Source: Candidatus Auribacterota bacterium
GTDB taxonomy: Bacteria; Auribacterota; Tritonobacteria; UBA1439
Length of the DNA stretch: 40,229 bases
Direction of reading: 5' to 3'
Assembly (NCBI GenBank): GCA_026392015.1
Contig: JAPLCW010000175.1
Coordinates: forward strand, 1 to 40,229
Both the position numbers and the translations under genes were made by a program. The notes below the pieces were generated by a model. It saw only the letters and a program-made list of their open reading frames with translations. It searched no databases and was not told where the DNA came from. Shown piece after piece: positions 14,582 to 22,001 of this stretch. Positions within the stretch are counted from its first letter, which is position 1, and each line of letters opens with the position of its first letter.

Positions 14582-15022
14582 TCATTCCTTCAGATCCTCG
14601 TCTCTTCTCAGCGGGTGCTTCCCTTCCGGCCAATCATCGGCGAGGAGGAGCCTCCTCGGATCAGGGTGTCCCCTGAAGTTCACGCCGAGCATTTCGTGTA
14701 TCTCGCGTTCGATCCAGTCAGCCGCTCTTGTAATGGGGGCGAGCGAGTCGATCTCCAGATCGTCCTTGGCCAGCGTCACGCGGAGCGTCAGCACCACACC
14801 CTCCGGGTCTGCGGAGAAGTGGTACAGGACCTCGACACTGAAGCGCGAATCCACACCGGAGGCGGTGATGAAACGGAGTCGGTGGGAATTAATGAGCGCA
14901 TGCGCCACCTCCACGAGCCGCGCCGGGACCACGTCGCAGTATATGCGCCTCCCGTGGTGCTCGGTCCAGTTCTGGACCAATTCGCCGATCGCGCTTCTGA
15001 TTTTCTCCATCGACCCGCTCAT
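14582..15022 (-). CDS. Hydrogenase NuoC-like subunit (30-kDa / EchD or HycE N-terminal type)
   Basis: The 146-residue product matches the 30-kDa subunit family of complex I and group 4 hydrogenases. The C-terminal signature is clear: ADWIEREIHEMLGVNFRGHP followed by DPRRLLLADDWPEGKHPLRRD. The N-terminal half has the expected alpha/beta pattern (FITASGVDSRF, VLYHFSADPEGVVLTLRV). It binds no cofactor and bridges small and large subunits. In formate hydrogenlyase this part is fused to HycE; here it is a separate gene, as in Ech-type complexes. Confidence 0.9.
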   Translation of the reverse strand: MSGSMEKIRSAIGELVQNWTEHHGRRIYCDVVPARLVEVAHALINSHRLRFITASGVDSRFSVEVLYHFSADPEGVVLTLRVTLAKDDLEIDSLAPITRAADWIEREIHEMLGVNFRGHPDPRRLLLADDWPEGKHPLRRDEDLKE

Positions 15023-15059
15023 CTTCTCTCCACCGTTTCCTTTCGTAAACTTTTGCCTT

Positions 15060-15476
15060 CTATTTTAGACTTTCGACGGCCTTCAGAATACCACTTATGA
15101 ACGCCTCCGGCTTCGGCGGGCATCCCGGGATATACACGCTTACCGGTATATATGCGTCGAGCGGCTGCATTGTATGGTAGCTTTCCTTGAACATGTGCTG
15201 ACCGCACGCGCATGTCCCGCAGGCGACCACCAGGCAAGGCTTCGGCGCGGTTTCATACAGTTCCCTGATCGTGGGGGCTATCCTCCTGTTGATCGATCCG
15301 GTGACGAGGATGATGTCCGCGTGCCGGATGCTCCCCACGAGCAGGACTCCAAACCGTTCCACGTCGAAGCGTGGCGTGAGACAGTCGAGGATCTCGATAT
15401 CGCAGTTATTGCACGAGCCCGTGGAGAAGTGGAACACCCACGGCGATTTTCTCAATGCCCAGCTTTTCAGACCCAT
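15060..15476 (-). CDS. [NiFe] hydrogenase small subunit (HycG/EchC/NuoB-like)
   Basis: The 138-residue subunit carries the iron-sulfur cluster next to the active site. Cysteines fit the group 4/NuoB pattern: C22 and C25 (GSCNNCDIEILD), the ACGTCACGQ stretch at 85-93, and PGCPPKPE at 118-125. The short length, without an extra C-terminal cluster domain, is typical of group 4. I choose the ATG at 15476, with GAAGAGG upstream, over one seven codons earlier. The NuoC-like gene follows after 37 bases. Confidence 0.9.
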   Translation of the reverse strand: MGLKSWALRKSPWVFHFSTGSCNNCDIEILDCLTPRFDVERFGVLLVGSIRHADIILVTGSINRRIAPTIRELYETAPKPCLVVACGTCACGQHMFKESYHTMQPLDAYIPVSVYIPGCPPKPEAFISGILKAVESLK

Positions 15477-15671
15477 AGAAACCTCTTCGTGGTCCATGAT
15501 CCGCGGATAACGGGCGACGCATCACGGATTAATAATGCAACCCCCTCATCTGCAAGGGGTGTCGCACACCCCTCACCCCGACCCTTCCTTTCATAGCCGA
15601 GACTTAAGTCTCGGCTACTCTGGCGAGTGGGGAGGGGACTCCCTGTGAGGCCCTCCTACACAACCCTTTAC
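15477..15671. repeat. Spacer with hairpins between small-subunit and membrane-subunit genes
   Basis: It contains GCCGAGACTTAAGTCTCGGC (15596-15615), a perfect palindrome of the family also at 6461 and 16660. Beside it lie CCCCTCATCTGCAAGGGG and CACCCCTCACCCC-type pieces related to other G/C-rich spacer repeats. No gene seen. Confidence 0.65.
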
Positions 15672-16598
15672 TTAATACCCTATCACTGCAAGCACCGCGC
15701 CGGCGCACGCCGCAATAGTCATAGGGATCAGGAAGAATCGCTCCGCCTGGTCGATCCGCGCGCGCGGGTTGGTATTTCTGAGTACCGTTGCCAGCAGTAC
15801 TAGTAACAGATACTGTATCGCCGTAATCGCGATACCGGGCCACCGCACTCGGATGCCTCCCATAAAAAGGGTGATGAGAAAAAGCGGCACCACCCCGAGC
15901 ATCATCATTTTCATCAGCTTAAGAAGCCCGAGCATTTTCCCGGAGTACAGGATGAGCGGTCCCGAGTTTATCTCCGTATCAGCCTCGGCGCAATCAAACG
16001 GCGTGAACCGCAGCAGCGCGAGCATGCAGATGAGCGTTACGAGAAAGGAGATTATACCGGAAAAACCCGGAAGGATCATCCCGTACATCCGTTGGTACGC
16101 CACCATCTCCCCGAGACGGAGCGCCCCTCCCGCCCTTAAGGCCGGCGTGAAAACAGCAATAAGAAACGGGACCTCACAGGCGACCGCGAGCCTGAGCTCC
16201 CGGCGCGCACCGAGCGAAGCGAGTTCATTATGCGATGCGGCCCCTCCGATGATGAGCGCCACTGCCGGCGCGGCGAGGAAACAGAGTGTCAGAATCAGGC
16301 TGCCGCGCACATCCGCCGACGGATCGACTGCGGCCGCGGCGAGGAGCGCCGCCGCGCACGCCGCACCCGCGACACCGATGACCGGCGCAACGGGAAACAA
16401 GAGTCGCGAGCATCCCTCCGGTATCGTGGTCTCTTTTCCCCAGAGCTTGAGGAAATCTGCGAATGACTGATACCAGGGCGGCCCGACACGCCACTGAAGT
16501 TTGGCGGTGATTTTCCTGTCCACCCAGCTCGCCATCATGCCGAGGATTGTGATACATACCATTCCCAGGTAGATGCTGTAGCTACAGAGTAATTTCAT
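15672..16598 (-). CDS. Hydrogenase membrane subunit (HycD/EchB/NuoH-like)
   Basis: This 308-residue integral membrane protein anchors the hydrogenase, and in complex I relatives lines the entry to the ion path. About eight hydrophobic helices are visible. Family motifs include SWVDRKITAKLQWRVGPPWY in the first loop (NuoH: ERK..a..Q.R.GP), then ELASLGARRELRLAVACEVP and LLRFTPFDCAEADTEINSGP, where the acidic residues of the NuoH family loop lie. Subunit order with the genes around it is that of a group 4 hydrogenase. The antiporter-like subunit usually beside it is absent. Confidence 0.92.
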   Translation of the reverse strand: MKLLCSYSIYLGMVCITILGMMASWVDRKITAKLQWRVGPPWYQSFADFLKLWGKETTIPEGCSRLLFPVAPVIGVAGAACAAALLAAAAVDPSADVRGSLILTLCFLAAPAVALIIGGAASHNELASLGARRELRLAVACEVPFLIAVFTPALRAGGALRLGEMVAYQRMYGMILPGFSGIISFLVTLICMLALLRFTPFDCAEADTEINSGPLILYSGKMLGLLKLMKMMMLGVVPLFLITLFMGGIRVRWPGIAITAIQYLLLVLLATVLRNTNPRARIDQAERFFLIPMTIAACAGAVLAVIGY

Positions 16599-16659
16599 TT
16601 GAATTATATTTTTCCCGGATACTGCACGTCCGTCATCGTGTAACCCTGCGGCCGCATCC

Positions 16660-16679
16660 GCCGGGACTGAAGTCCCGGC
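16660..16679. repeat. Spacer hairpin between membrane-subunit and polyferredoxin genes
   Basis: GCCGGGACTGAAGTCCCGGC is a near-perfect palindrome followed by TACAG. It is the same class as 6461, 6628 and 15596 and lies in the 120-base spacer. Confidence 0.75.
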
Positions 16680-16718
16680 TACAGATGTTCGCTTTTCCAG
16701 AGTATGCTATTTCGCTCT

Positions 16719-17210
16719 TCACTTCCCGCTCTTCACCATTTTTCTGGCCCAATGGTGCGACAACACCGCCAGATGCTCATTGATAAGGTATATCCCTTTC
16801 TCGGGATCCTCCTCGACCTCCCGGTACTCCAGCGCGCCGTACGGACAGGTACAAACGCAGAGCGGAGGTTCATGCCCCGCCCTGTCGCTACAAAGATCGC
16901 AGCCCGAGAACGAGTACGGCAGCAGGTCCGGATAGATTGTCCCGAACGGGCATGCGTGCGCGCACGAGGTACAGCCGATGCATCGCATGCTGTGCCGCTC
17001 GAGGATCCCCGCGTCATCCCGCTCGAGCGCCTCGACCGGGCAGGCCCGGACGCATGTTCCGGAGTCACAGTGCCGGCAGACGAGTGCGTAGGTCACGAGC
17101 TCCCGCAGCCGGTCGATCCCCCTATTATTAGGGTGATAGTAATAGCTGCATCCCACCACGCAATCGGGGCATTCGCTGCAGATATCTAAATTTATGAAAA
17201 GACGTTTCAT
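16719..17210 (-). CDS. Polyferredoxin-type electron-transfer protein (HycB/CooF/HydN-like)
   Basis: The 163-residue protein has sixteen cysteines arranged for four [4Fe-4S] clusters: CSECPDCVVGC at the start, CRHCDSGTCVRACP, CIGCTSCAHACPFG and CDLC...CVCTCP. This pattern is that of HycB, CooF and HydN, which pass electrons between an oxidoreductase and a hydrogenase. Between the HydG/HydB-like genes and the membrane hydrogenase genes, it is the natural electrical link of the two modules. That role is inference from family and position. Confidence 0.9.
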   Translation of the reverse strand: MKRLFINLDICSECPDCVVGCSYYYHPNNRGIDRLRELVTYALVCRHCDSGTCVRACPVEALERDDAGILERHSMRCIGCTSCAHACPFGTIYPDLLPYSFSGCDLCSDRAGHEPPLCVCTCPYGALEYREVEEDPEKGIYLINEHLAVLSHHWARKMVKSGK

Positions 17211-17218
17211 AGTTATAT

Positions 17219-17285
17219 CAGCGGTAAGCGGTAAGCAATAAGTATAAAGTTATGGCTTATCGCTTATAGCTTACCGGCTTACTGC
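17219..17285. repeat. GTAAGC/GCTTAC inverted repeat spacer (here called eta)
   Basis: CAGCGGTAAGCGGTAAGCAA on the left and CTTATAGCTTACCGGCTTAC on the right form a long imperfect hairpin. Related units are at 18068-18150, 36628-36716, 36940-36990 and 37472-37552. Confidence 0.7.
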
Positions 17286-17289
17286 CGGT

Positions 17290-18045
17290 TCAAAAAAACC
17301 TCCCCCGCAGATCCTTCAATGTTCTCAAGTTCCTCGCCGACTGCTCGTCCAGAGGGTCCAGCTCGATCGCCTTCTCAAAGTGCGCCATCGCCTTGTCGAT
17401 ATCGCCCTTATAGTAGTACGCGCTGCCGAGATGGTAGTGTGCTGCGGCGATCTTCGGATCCATCTGGAGGACTATTTTGAACTGATCGATCGTCTCCTTG
17501 AGCAATCCCCGCCGCGCGTATGCGATGGCGAGGTGATAGTGGATGAATTTCAATGACGGATTCTGATCCAGCACGCTCCGATACATCTCGATCGCCTTGT
17601 CGAGGTGGCCCCGGTAATAATAGATGACTCCGAGCCGGAACTTGGCGAGCCATGACGAGGGATCCGCCCTGAGCGCGTCCTCATAGGCCTTGATCGCCTC
17701 TTCAAACCTGCCGAGACGGTAGTACGCCGTTCCGAGCTCGTAATACGCGATGGCAAAGTCGGGGTCCAGTTCGACCGCCTTCTTGTTCTCCTCGAGCGCC
17801 TGCTCGAGCATGTCGGTGTGGTAGTAAATGGAGGCGAGATCCCGGTGCGCGCGGGAGTCCGCGGGGTTGAGCTTGATCGCCGCCTTGTACTCCTTCACCG
17901 CTTCCTCCACCGCTCCGTGCCGGAGGGCGATGTAGCCCCTGTCGAGGTGCACCGCGGCATCCGTCTTCTTGAGCTCCATGCCGCACTTGCCACAGAATTT
18001 ATTTTTATCCTGATTAGACGATTTACAATTCGGGCATTTTATCAT
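17290..18045 (-). CDS. Zinc-ribbon TPR protein within the hydrogenase cluster
   Basis: The 251-residue product starts with a short zinc ribbon (CPNCKSSNQ...FCGKCG, two CxxC pairs within the first 22 residues). About six tetratricopeptide repeats follow from residue 33 to the end, for example AIAYYELGTAYYRLGRFEEA and AAAHYHLGSAYYYKGDIDKA. TPR arrays are protein-binding scaffolds; the ribbon may add metal or nucleic-acid binding. Located between flavoprotein and polyferredoxin genes, it may assist assembly of the complex, but it could also be an unrelated insertion: both flanks carry GTAAGC-type repeats. No signal peptide. Confidence 0.85.
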   Translation of the reverse strand: MIKCPNCKSSNQDKNKFCGKCGMELKKTDAAVHLDRGYIALRHGAVEEAVKEYKAAIKLNPADSRAHRDLASIYYHTDMLEQALEENKKAVELDPDFAIAYYELGTAYYRLGRFEEAIKAYEDALRADPSSWLAKFRLGVIYYYRGHLDKAIEMYRSVLDQNPSLKFIHYHLAIAYARRGLLKETIDQFKIVLQMDPKIAAAHYHLGSAYYYKGDIDKAMAHFEKAIELDPLDEQSARNLRTLKDLRGRFF

Positions 18046-18067
18046 GATAGCTCCTCCTTCGGGAAAC

Positions 18068-18150
18068 TACAGCCATAAGCTTTAAGCAATACGCAGTAAA
18101 TGATAATGCAGTTTCTATCTTACAGCTTATAGCTTACCGCTTACAGCTGA
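18068..18150. repeat. GTAAGC/GCTTAC-type (eta) spacer repeat
   Basis: TAAGCTTTAAGCAATACGCAG and TTACAGCTTATAGCTTACCG form an imperfect inverted repeat like that at 17219-17285. It fills the gap between the TPR and HydG-like genes. Confidence 0.65.
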
Positions 18151-18151
18151 T

Positions 18152-18967
18152 CTACTCCCAGACCTCTCTTAAATCCTCCACCTGCTCGTAAGTGAATACG
18201 GGACCGTCTTTACAGGCATAGTAGCTGCCGATTCGGCAGTGGCCGCACTTCCCTATGCCGCAGCTCATGTTCTTCTCCATGGAGAGGTAAATGTTCTTCG
18301 GGGTGAAGCCGATGTCGAGCAGCGCGAACGTAGCGAACTTCATCATGATCGGAGGCCCGCAGACGACGGCAACCGCCTCGTGGGGATCGCAAACGGAATT
18401 CGCCAGGATTGCCGTCACGAGCCCCACATCACCCCTCCAGCCGCTGTCTCCGTGGTCAACCGTGACCTTCACATCGAGCTTCCCGTCCTCCCGCCAATTC
18501 TGTATCTCATTCTTGTAGAGAATATCCTGCGGCGTGCGCGACCCGTAGCGCAGGGCGACACTCCTGTAGAGGTCGATATCGTGCCGGAGCGTGAGAAGCA
18601 GCGATCTGAGCGGCGCGAGGCCGACCCCTCCTCCGCAGATCAGTATCTCCTTCCCCCTGAACTGTTCCAGCGGATAACCTTTCCCGTAAGGCCCCCTCAC
18701 CCCGACGCTCTGGCCTTTCCCCAGCTCGTGGAGCGCGCTCGTGACCTTTCCCACCTTCATCACGGTAAGCTCCAGCGGTCCCGCGGAGTACTGCGATGAG
18801 GAGGGGGTGAACGGCGCCTCGCCGACGCCCGGCACGGTGAGCTCGACAAATTGCCCCGTGCGGAATGCGATTGGTGTTTCCGGCAGGAGCGTGAAGCTCC
18901 TAATAGTGGAGCTCTCCGCCACCACCTTCTCTATCCTCGCCCTGATCGGGATATATGGGTTTTCCAT
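18152..18967 (-). CDS. FAD/NAD(P)-binding oxidoreductase, sulfhydrogenase gamma (HydG)-like
   Basis: The 271-residue flavoprotein belongs to the ferredoxin-NADP reductase superfamily, in the branch with sulfhydrogenase gamma and the dihydroorotate dehydrogenase electron-transfer subunit. The FAD region is GEAPFTPSSSQ (49-59), the nucleotide-binding loop is GGGVGLAPLRS (112-122), and CGPPIMM (203-209) is the late NAD(P) motif. A C-terminal [2Fe-2S] site has C236, C241, C244 and C252 (CGIGKCGHCRIG). In group 3b hydrogenases this subunit exchanges electrons with NAD(P)H. Beside a group 4 catalytic module it would couple NAD(P)H to hydrogen; that pairing is inference. Confidence 0.9.
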   Translation of the reverse strand: MENPYIPIRARIEKVVAESSTIRSFTLLPETPIAFRTGQFVELTVPGVGEAPFTPSSSQYSAGPLELTVMKVGKVTSALHELGKGQSVGVRGPYGKGYPLEQFRGKEILICGGGVGLAPLRSLLLTLRHDIDLYRSVALRYGSRTPQDILYKNEIQNWREDGKLDVKVTVDHGDSGWRGDVGLVTAILANSVCDPHEAVAVVCGPPIMMKFATFALLDIGFTPKNIYLSMEKNMSCGIGKCGHCRIGSYYACKDGPVFTYEQVEDLREVWE

Positions 18968-18979
18968 ATTTTAACTTTT

Positions 18980-19278
18980 CACCACAGAGGCACGGAGAAC
19001 ATAGCGCGGCCATTGGCCGCAATCAAATCCATCTGTGCTATATCTGTGTTCATCAGTGATGCACATTGAAGTTTTAACGGGAACCACAGATTCACACAGA
19101 TAACTGCGGATTCACACAGCTAAAGCTACATACTGTAAAATAATGAGTTACTGATTCAAAAGAAAAAATCTTTGCTAAAAAAACATTTTGACGTGAGTAG
19201 TACAGAGACACCAAAACTTTAAAACGCGACTTCTATTCAGGGTTCCGATTCTCCGTGTCCTCCGTGCCTCCGTGGTAG
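18980..19278. repeat. Inverted-repeat element with CACCACRGAGGCACGGAG ends (here called zeta), no gene inside
   Basis: Left end CACCACAGAGGCACGGAGAA (18980-18999) and right end TCCGTGTCCTCCGTGCCTCC...GTGGTAG (about 19253-19278) are inverted copies. The interior holds a CACAGATA-type unit (about 19015-19130) like those at 30201-30460 and 34610-34760. It separates the HydG-like and HydB-like genes. The same ends bound the GxxExxY pseudogene at 22002-22488. Confidence 0.7.
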
Positions 19279-19282
19279 AATT

Positions 19283-20320
19283 TTATTTGCAGCCGCTCAA
19301 CTTCTTCAGAACTTCCCGCATGTCGATTTTTCCGATGCACGCCTCGACGCAGCGGCCGCACCCGGTGCAGCCGCTCACCCCCATCACGGTGGGGCCGAAG
19401 TGAAGCTTCTTCTCGTATCTGTTGCGGAGGCGCTGGTAGAGCTCCGGCCGGGGATTTGACCCTCCGCCCACCCTTGCGAACCCCTTATACTGGCATGCAT
19501 CCCAGTTCCTGAGCCTGCTGAATTTTTCTCTTCCCTGTTCGGAGAGGAGGAAGCAATGGCAGGTCGGGCAGACAAAATTGCACGCGCCGCACTCGACGCA
19601 TCGCTCCGCCTCTTCGCCCCATACGTGGGACTCGTAGACGCGTTCCATGAGCTCTTTTGTTGCGCCCCCCCAGAGATACCCATGCTCCCTCTGGTGCTGC
19701 TCGAGGGCCGACACCATTTTCTTTCGATCGGAAGCGAGCTTCGCGAGCTGATCGCGCGTCGGCGCCGAAAAATAGTTCTTGAAGCGGTTTGCGATCTGCC
19801 CTCCCCGCGCGCTCCCCGCATGCACGACGTATCCCCCCTTGACAGGCGAGAGGTTGAGGTCGTATCCCCTCTCCGGGTGGGGCTTCCCGCCTACGAGGGT
19901 GCAGAAACAGACATCCTTGTACTCGGTACAGTCGGAGGAGATGATGAGGAGCTCCTGCCGATTCTTCATATAAAATGGGTCGCTCACATCGCCCCCGAAT
20001 GCAAAATCAAGGACGGCGAGTCCGTTCAGGTCGCATGCCTTCGCCCCCACGACGATGTTCCGCGTCCCCCCCCCAGCCATGATTTCCTTTTCCCCCTCGC
20101 CGAAATAGTCGCACACCTTGAGGCGCGGCTCGAAGAGAAGGAACTTGAACGACTGCGCCATCCGGTACCGGATGAACGGGATCTCCGGCATCTTCCCGCT
20201 CTCGCATACGGTGAGGTGATAGTCCTCGCCGAGCGGGCGCGGAAAATAGACGCGGGAGGAGCGTGCGAGCTCGTCCATGAATTCGAGGAAACCGGTTTCA
20301 GTGATGAAGTATGTCTGCAT
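19283..20320 (-). CDS. 4Fe-4S dicluster protein, sulfhydrogenase beta (HydB)-like
   Basis: The 345-residue protein matches the sulfhydrogenase beta / anaerobic sulfite reductase A family, which passes electrons between the NAD(P)H flavoprotein and the hydrogenase. The N-terminal 230 residues are the usual large domain with VGAKACDLNGLAVLD and CTEYKDVCFC. Two ferredoxin-like motifs follow: C241-x2-C244-x2-C247-x3-C251 (CVECGACNFVCP) and C318-x2-C321-x2-C324-x3-C328 (CTGCGRCVEACIG). The ATG at 20320 has AGGA upstream; an extension to 20371 lacks support. It leads the hydrogenase cluster, followed by the HydG partner. Confidence 0.88.
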   Translation of the reverse strand: MQTYFITETGFLEFMDELARSSRVYFPRPLGEDYHLTVCESGKMPEIPFIRYRMAQSFKFLLFEPRLKVCDYFGEGEKEIMAGGGTRNIVVGAKACDLNGLAVLDFAFGGDVSDPFYMKNRQELLIISSDCTEYKDVCFCTLVGGKPHPERGYDLNLSPVKGGYVVHAGSARGGQIANRFKNYFSAPTRDQLAKLASDRKKMVSALEQHQREHGYLWGGATKELMERVYESHVWGEEAERCVECGACNFVCPTCHCFLLSEQGREKFSRLRNWDACQYKGFARVGGGSNPRPELYQRLRNRYEKKLHFGPTVMGVSGCTGCGRCVEACIGKIDMREVLKKLSGCK

Positions 20321-20402
20321 GATTCCTGAGTCGGAACTTTTCAAATGTGAATAACGAATCGACGCCCACAACCGAAATCATCCGTGCGCATCTGTGTTGT
20401 CA

Positions 20403-20780
20403 AGCCACAGAGAGCACAGAGAATTTTGATGTGACCTCTTTAATTTTAATCAGGCTTCTCAATTGTGGAAGGGGCATCTTGCCCCGATTATCGCGGCGGG
20501 AAGCCGCTCCCACATTTATCCAAATTCCCAAACTGATCTATTCATCAACCCGATATTAACATTATCGAAATATTCGTAACACATTGCACTGTAGGGGCTT
20601 GATCCTTCGGAAAGGTCCCTTCGACTTCGCTCAGGGTCTTCGACAGGACAAGTTTTATCAAGCCCGTTCTCAACCTGGGTTCGATAAATCGAACCCCTAC
20701 ACTACGCAGATGAATAATTCAGGCTAAACATTTAATTAGTTATGACGTAATTAAAATATTCTCGGTGTCCTCTGTGGCTA
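20403..20780. repeat. Nested repeat: zeta-type ends around an alpha element around a delta palindrome
   Basis: Outer ends AGCCACAGAGAGCACAGAGA (20403) and its inverse TCTCGGTGTCCTCTGTGGCT (20760-20779) match the ends at 18980-19278. Inside is an alpha unit, 20533-20726 (CTGATCTATTCATCAAC ... GATGAATAATTCAGGCTA). Inside that is the delta palindrome, 20591-20700 (GTAGGGGCTTGATCC ... CGATAAATCGAACCCCTAC). No coding sequence. The aminotransferase stop codon is eight bases to the right. Confidence 0.7.
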
Positions 20781-20787
20781 TATCTTT

Positions 20788-21975
20788 TTAGCTGCGGGCC
20801 GCGGCCGCGCTCTTGCCGCGCAGGCCGCGCAGGAAATCCTCAATACGATCCATTGCCTCTTTGAGATTTTCGTAGCTGGATGCGTACGAGATTCTGATGA
20901 ATCCCTCCCCCACGCGCCCGAAGGCGGTGCCGGGAACGACGGCGACCTTCTTCTGCTCGAGAAGCCGCTGGGAAAAGCTCTTTGAATCGAGGCCCGTCGA
21001 TGCGATACTGGGGAATATGTAGAATGCCCCATCGGGCTTCGCGCATGGCAATCCCATCACGTTCAGGCGCTCGCAGACCAGCCTCCTCCGCCTTGCGTAC
21101 TCCCTCTTCATCTCCTGAACGTCACTCTCCCCGCGACGCAGGGCTTCGCAGGCGGCGACCTGTCCGGTCGTCGAGGCACACATGATTGTGTACTGGTGAA
21201 TCTTTGTCATCGCGGCGATGACCTCCCTGGGCCCGGCCGCGTAGCCGATCCTCCATCCCGTCATGGCGTATGCCTTCGAGAAGCCGTTGAGGTATACCGT
21301 CCTCTCCTTCATCCCCGGCAGCGTCGGCAACGGGATATGCTCGAAGTCGTAGGTAAGCTCGCCGTAAATCTCGTCGCTCAGCACGATGAGATCGGTCCCG
21401 CGTATCACGCTCGCGAGCGCTTCGAGCTCCTTCGCCCTGTAGGAAGCCCCTGTGGGGTTGGATGGGTAGTTGAGGATGACCCCGCGTACGGAGCGGTGGA
21501 GGCTCCTGCGGAGCGCCTCGGGAGTGAGCCGAAACCCCTCCTTCTCCAATGTCTCGATGCAGACCGGGTCTCCTCCCGCGAGGCTCACCATCGGTGCGTA
21601 GGAGACGAAGCTCGGCTGCGGGACCAGGAATTTATCATTCCTCTCGAGGATCGCCCTCACCGCGAGGTCCAGCGCCTCGCTCACGCCGACGGTGACCAGG
21701 ATCTCCTCTTCGGGATCATATTCGAGACCGTGGCGCGATTTGAGGAACTCCGAAATCGCCACCCTGAGCTCGCGCAACCCCTTGTTTGAGGTGTAGGAGG
21801 TGAACCCCTGCTCGAGAGAGTAGATCCCGGTCTCCCGGATATGCCAGGGGGTATCGAAATCAGGCTCCCCCACGCCGAGAGAGATGACGTCATCCATCCC
21901 GATCACGAGATCGAAAAACGCCCTGATACCCGAGGGCGGCATCTCCCTCACGCGCTTGGCTATTTTTATCTTCAT
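20788..21975 (-). CDS. PLP-dependent class I/II aminotransferase (aspartate aminotransferase-like)
   Basis: The 395-residue fold-type I enzyme transfers amino groups between an amino acid and a 2-oxo acid. The catalytic lysine is K234 in LNGFSKAYAMTGWRIGY. Other cofactor contacts are visible: SLGVGEPDFDTP (32-43), PSNPTG with N173, SDEIYG with D201 and Y204, and FIRISYA with the substrate-carboxylate arginine. Length is standard. Substrate is not certain; aspartate, aromatic or branched amino acids are possible. An Lrp/AsnC regulator lies upstream on the same strand, now separated by an inserted GxxExxY element, so the two may once have formed a tight operon. Confidence 0.9.
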   Translation of the reverse strand: MKIKIAKRVREMPPSGIRAFFDLVIGMDDVISLGVGEPDFDTPWHIRETGIYSLEQGFTSYTSNKGLRELRVAISEFLKSRHGLEYDPEEEILVTVGVSEALDLAVRAILERNDKFLVPQPSFVSYAPMVSLAGGDPVCIETLEKEGFRLTPEALRRSLHRSVRGVILNYPSNPTGASYRAKELEALASVIRGTDLIVLSDEIYGELTYDFEHIPLPTLPGMKERTVYLNGFSKAYAMTGWRIGYAAGPREVIAAMTKIHQYTIMCASTTGQVAACEALRRGESDVQEMKREYARRRRLVCERLNVMGLPCAKPDGAFYIFPSIASTGLDSKSFSQRLLEQKKVAVVPGTAFGRVGEGFIRISYASSYENLKEAMDRIEDFLRGLRGKSAAAARS

Positions 21976-22001
21976 GATAAATAGGTTACCTAAACTTATT
22001 A

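Noticed and set aside
17290..18045. TPR protein as a confirmed hydrogenase assembly factor
   Set aside because: Only its position supports this; TPR proteins are very common and both flanks carry mobile-type repeats.
19556..20329. Long antisense open frame opposite the HydB-like gene (and similar ones opposite thrC, the CCA enzyme and the DUF72 gene)
   Set aside because: These are by-products of GC-rich coding sequence on the other strand; they lack family motifs and ribosome sites.
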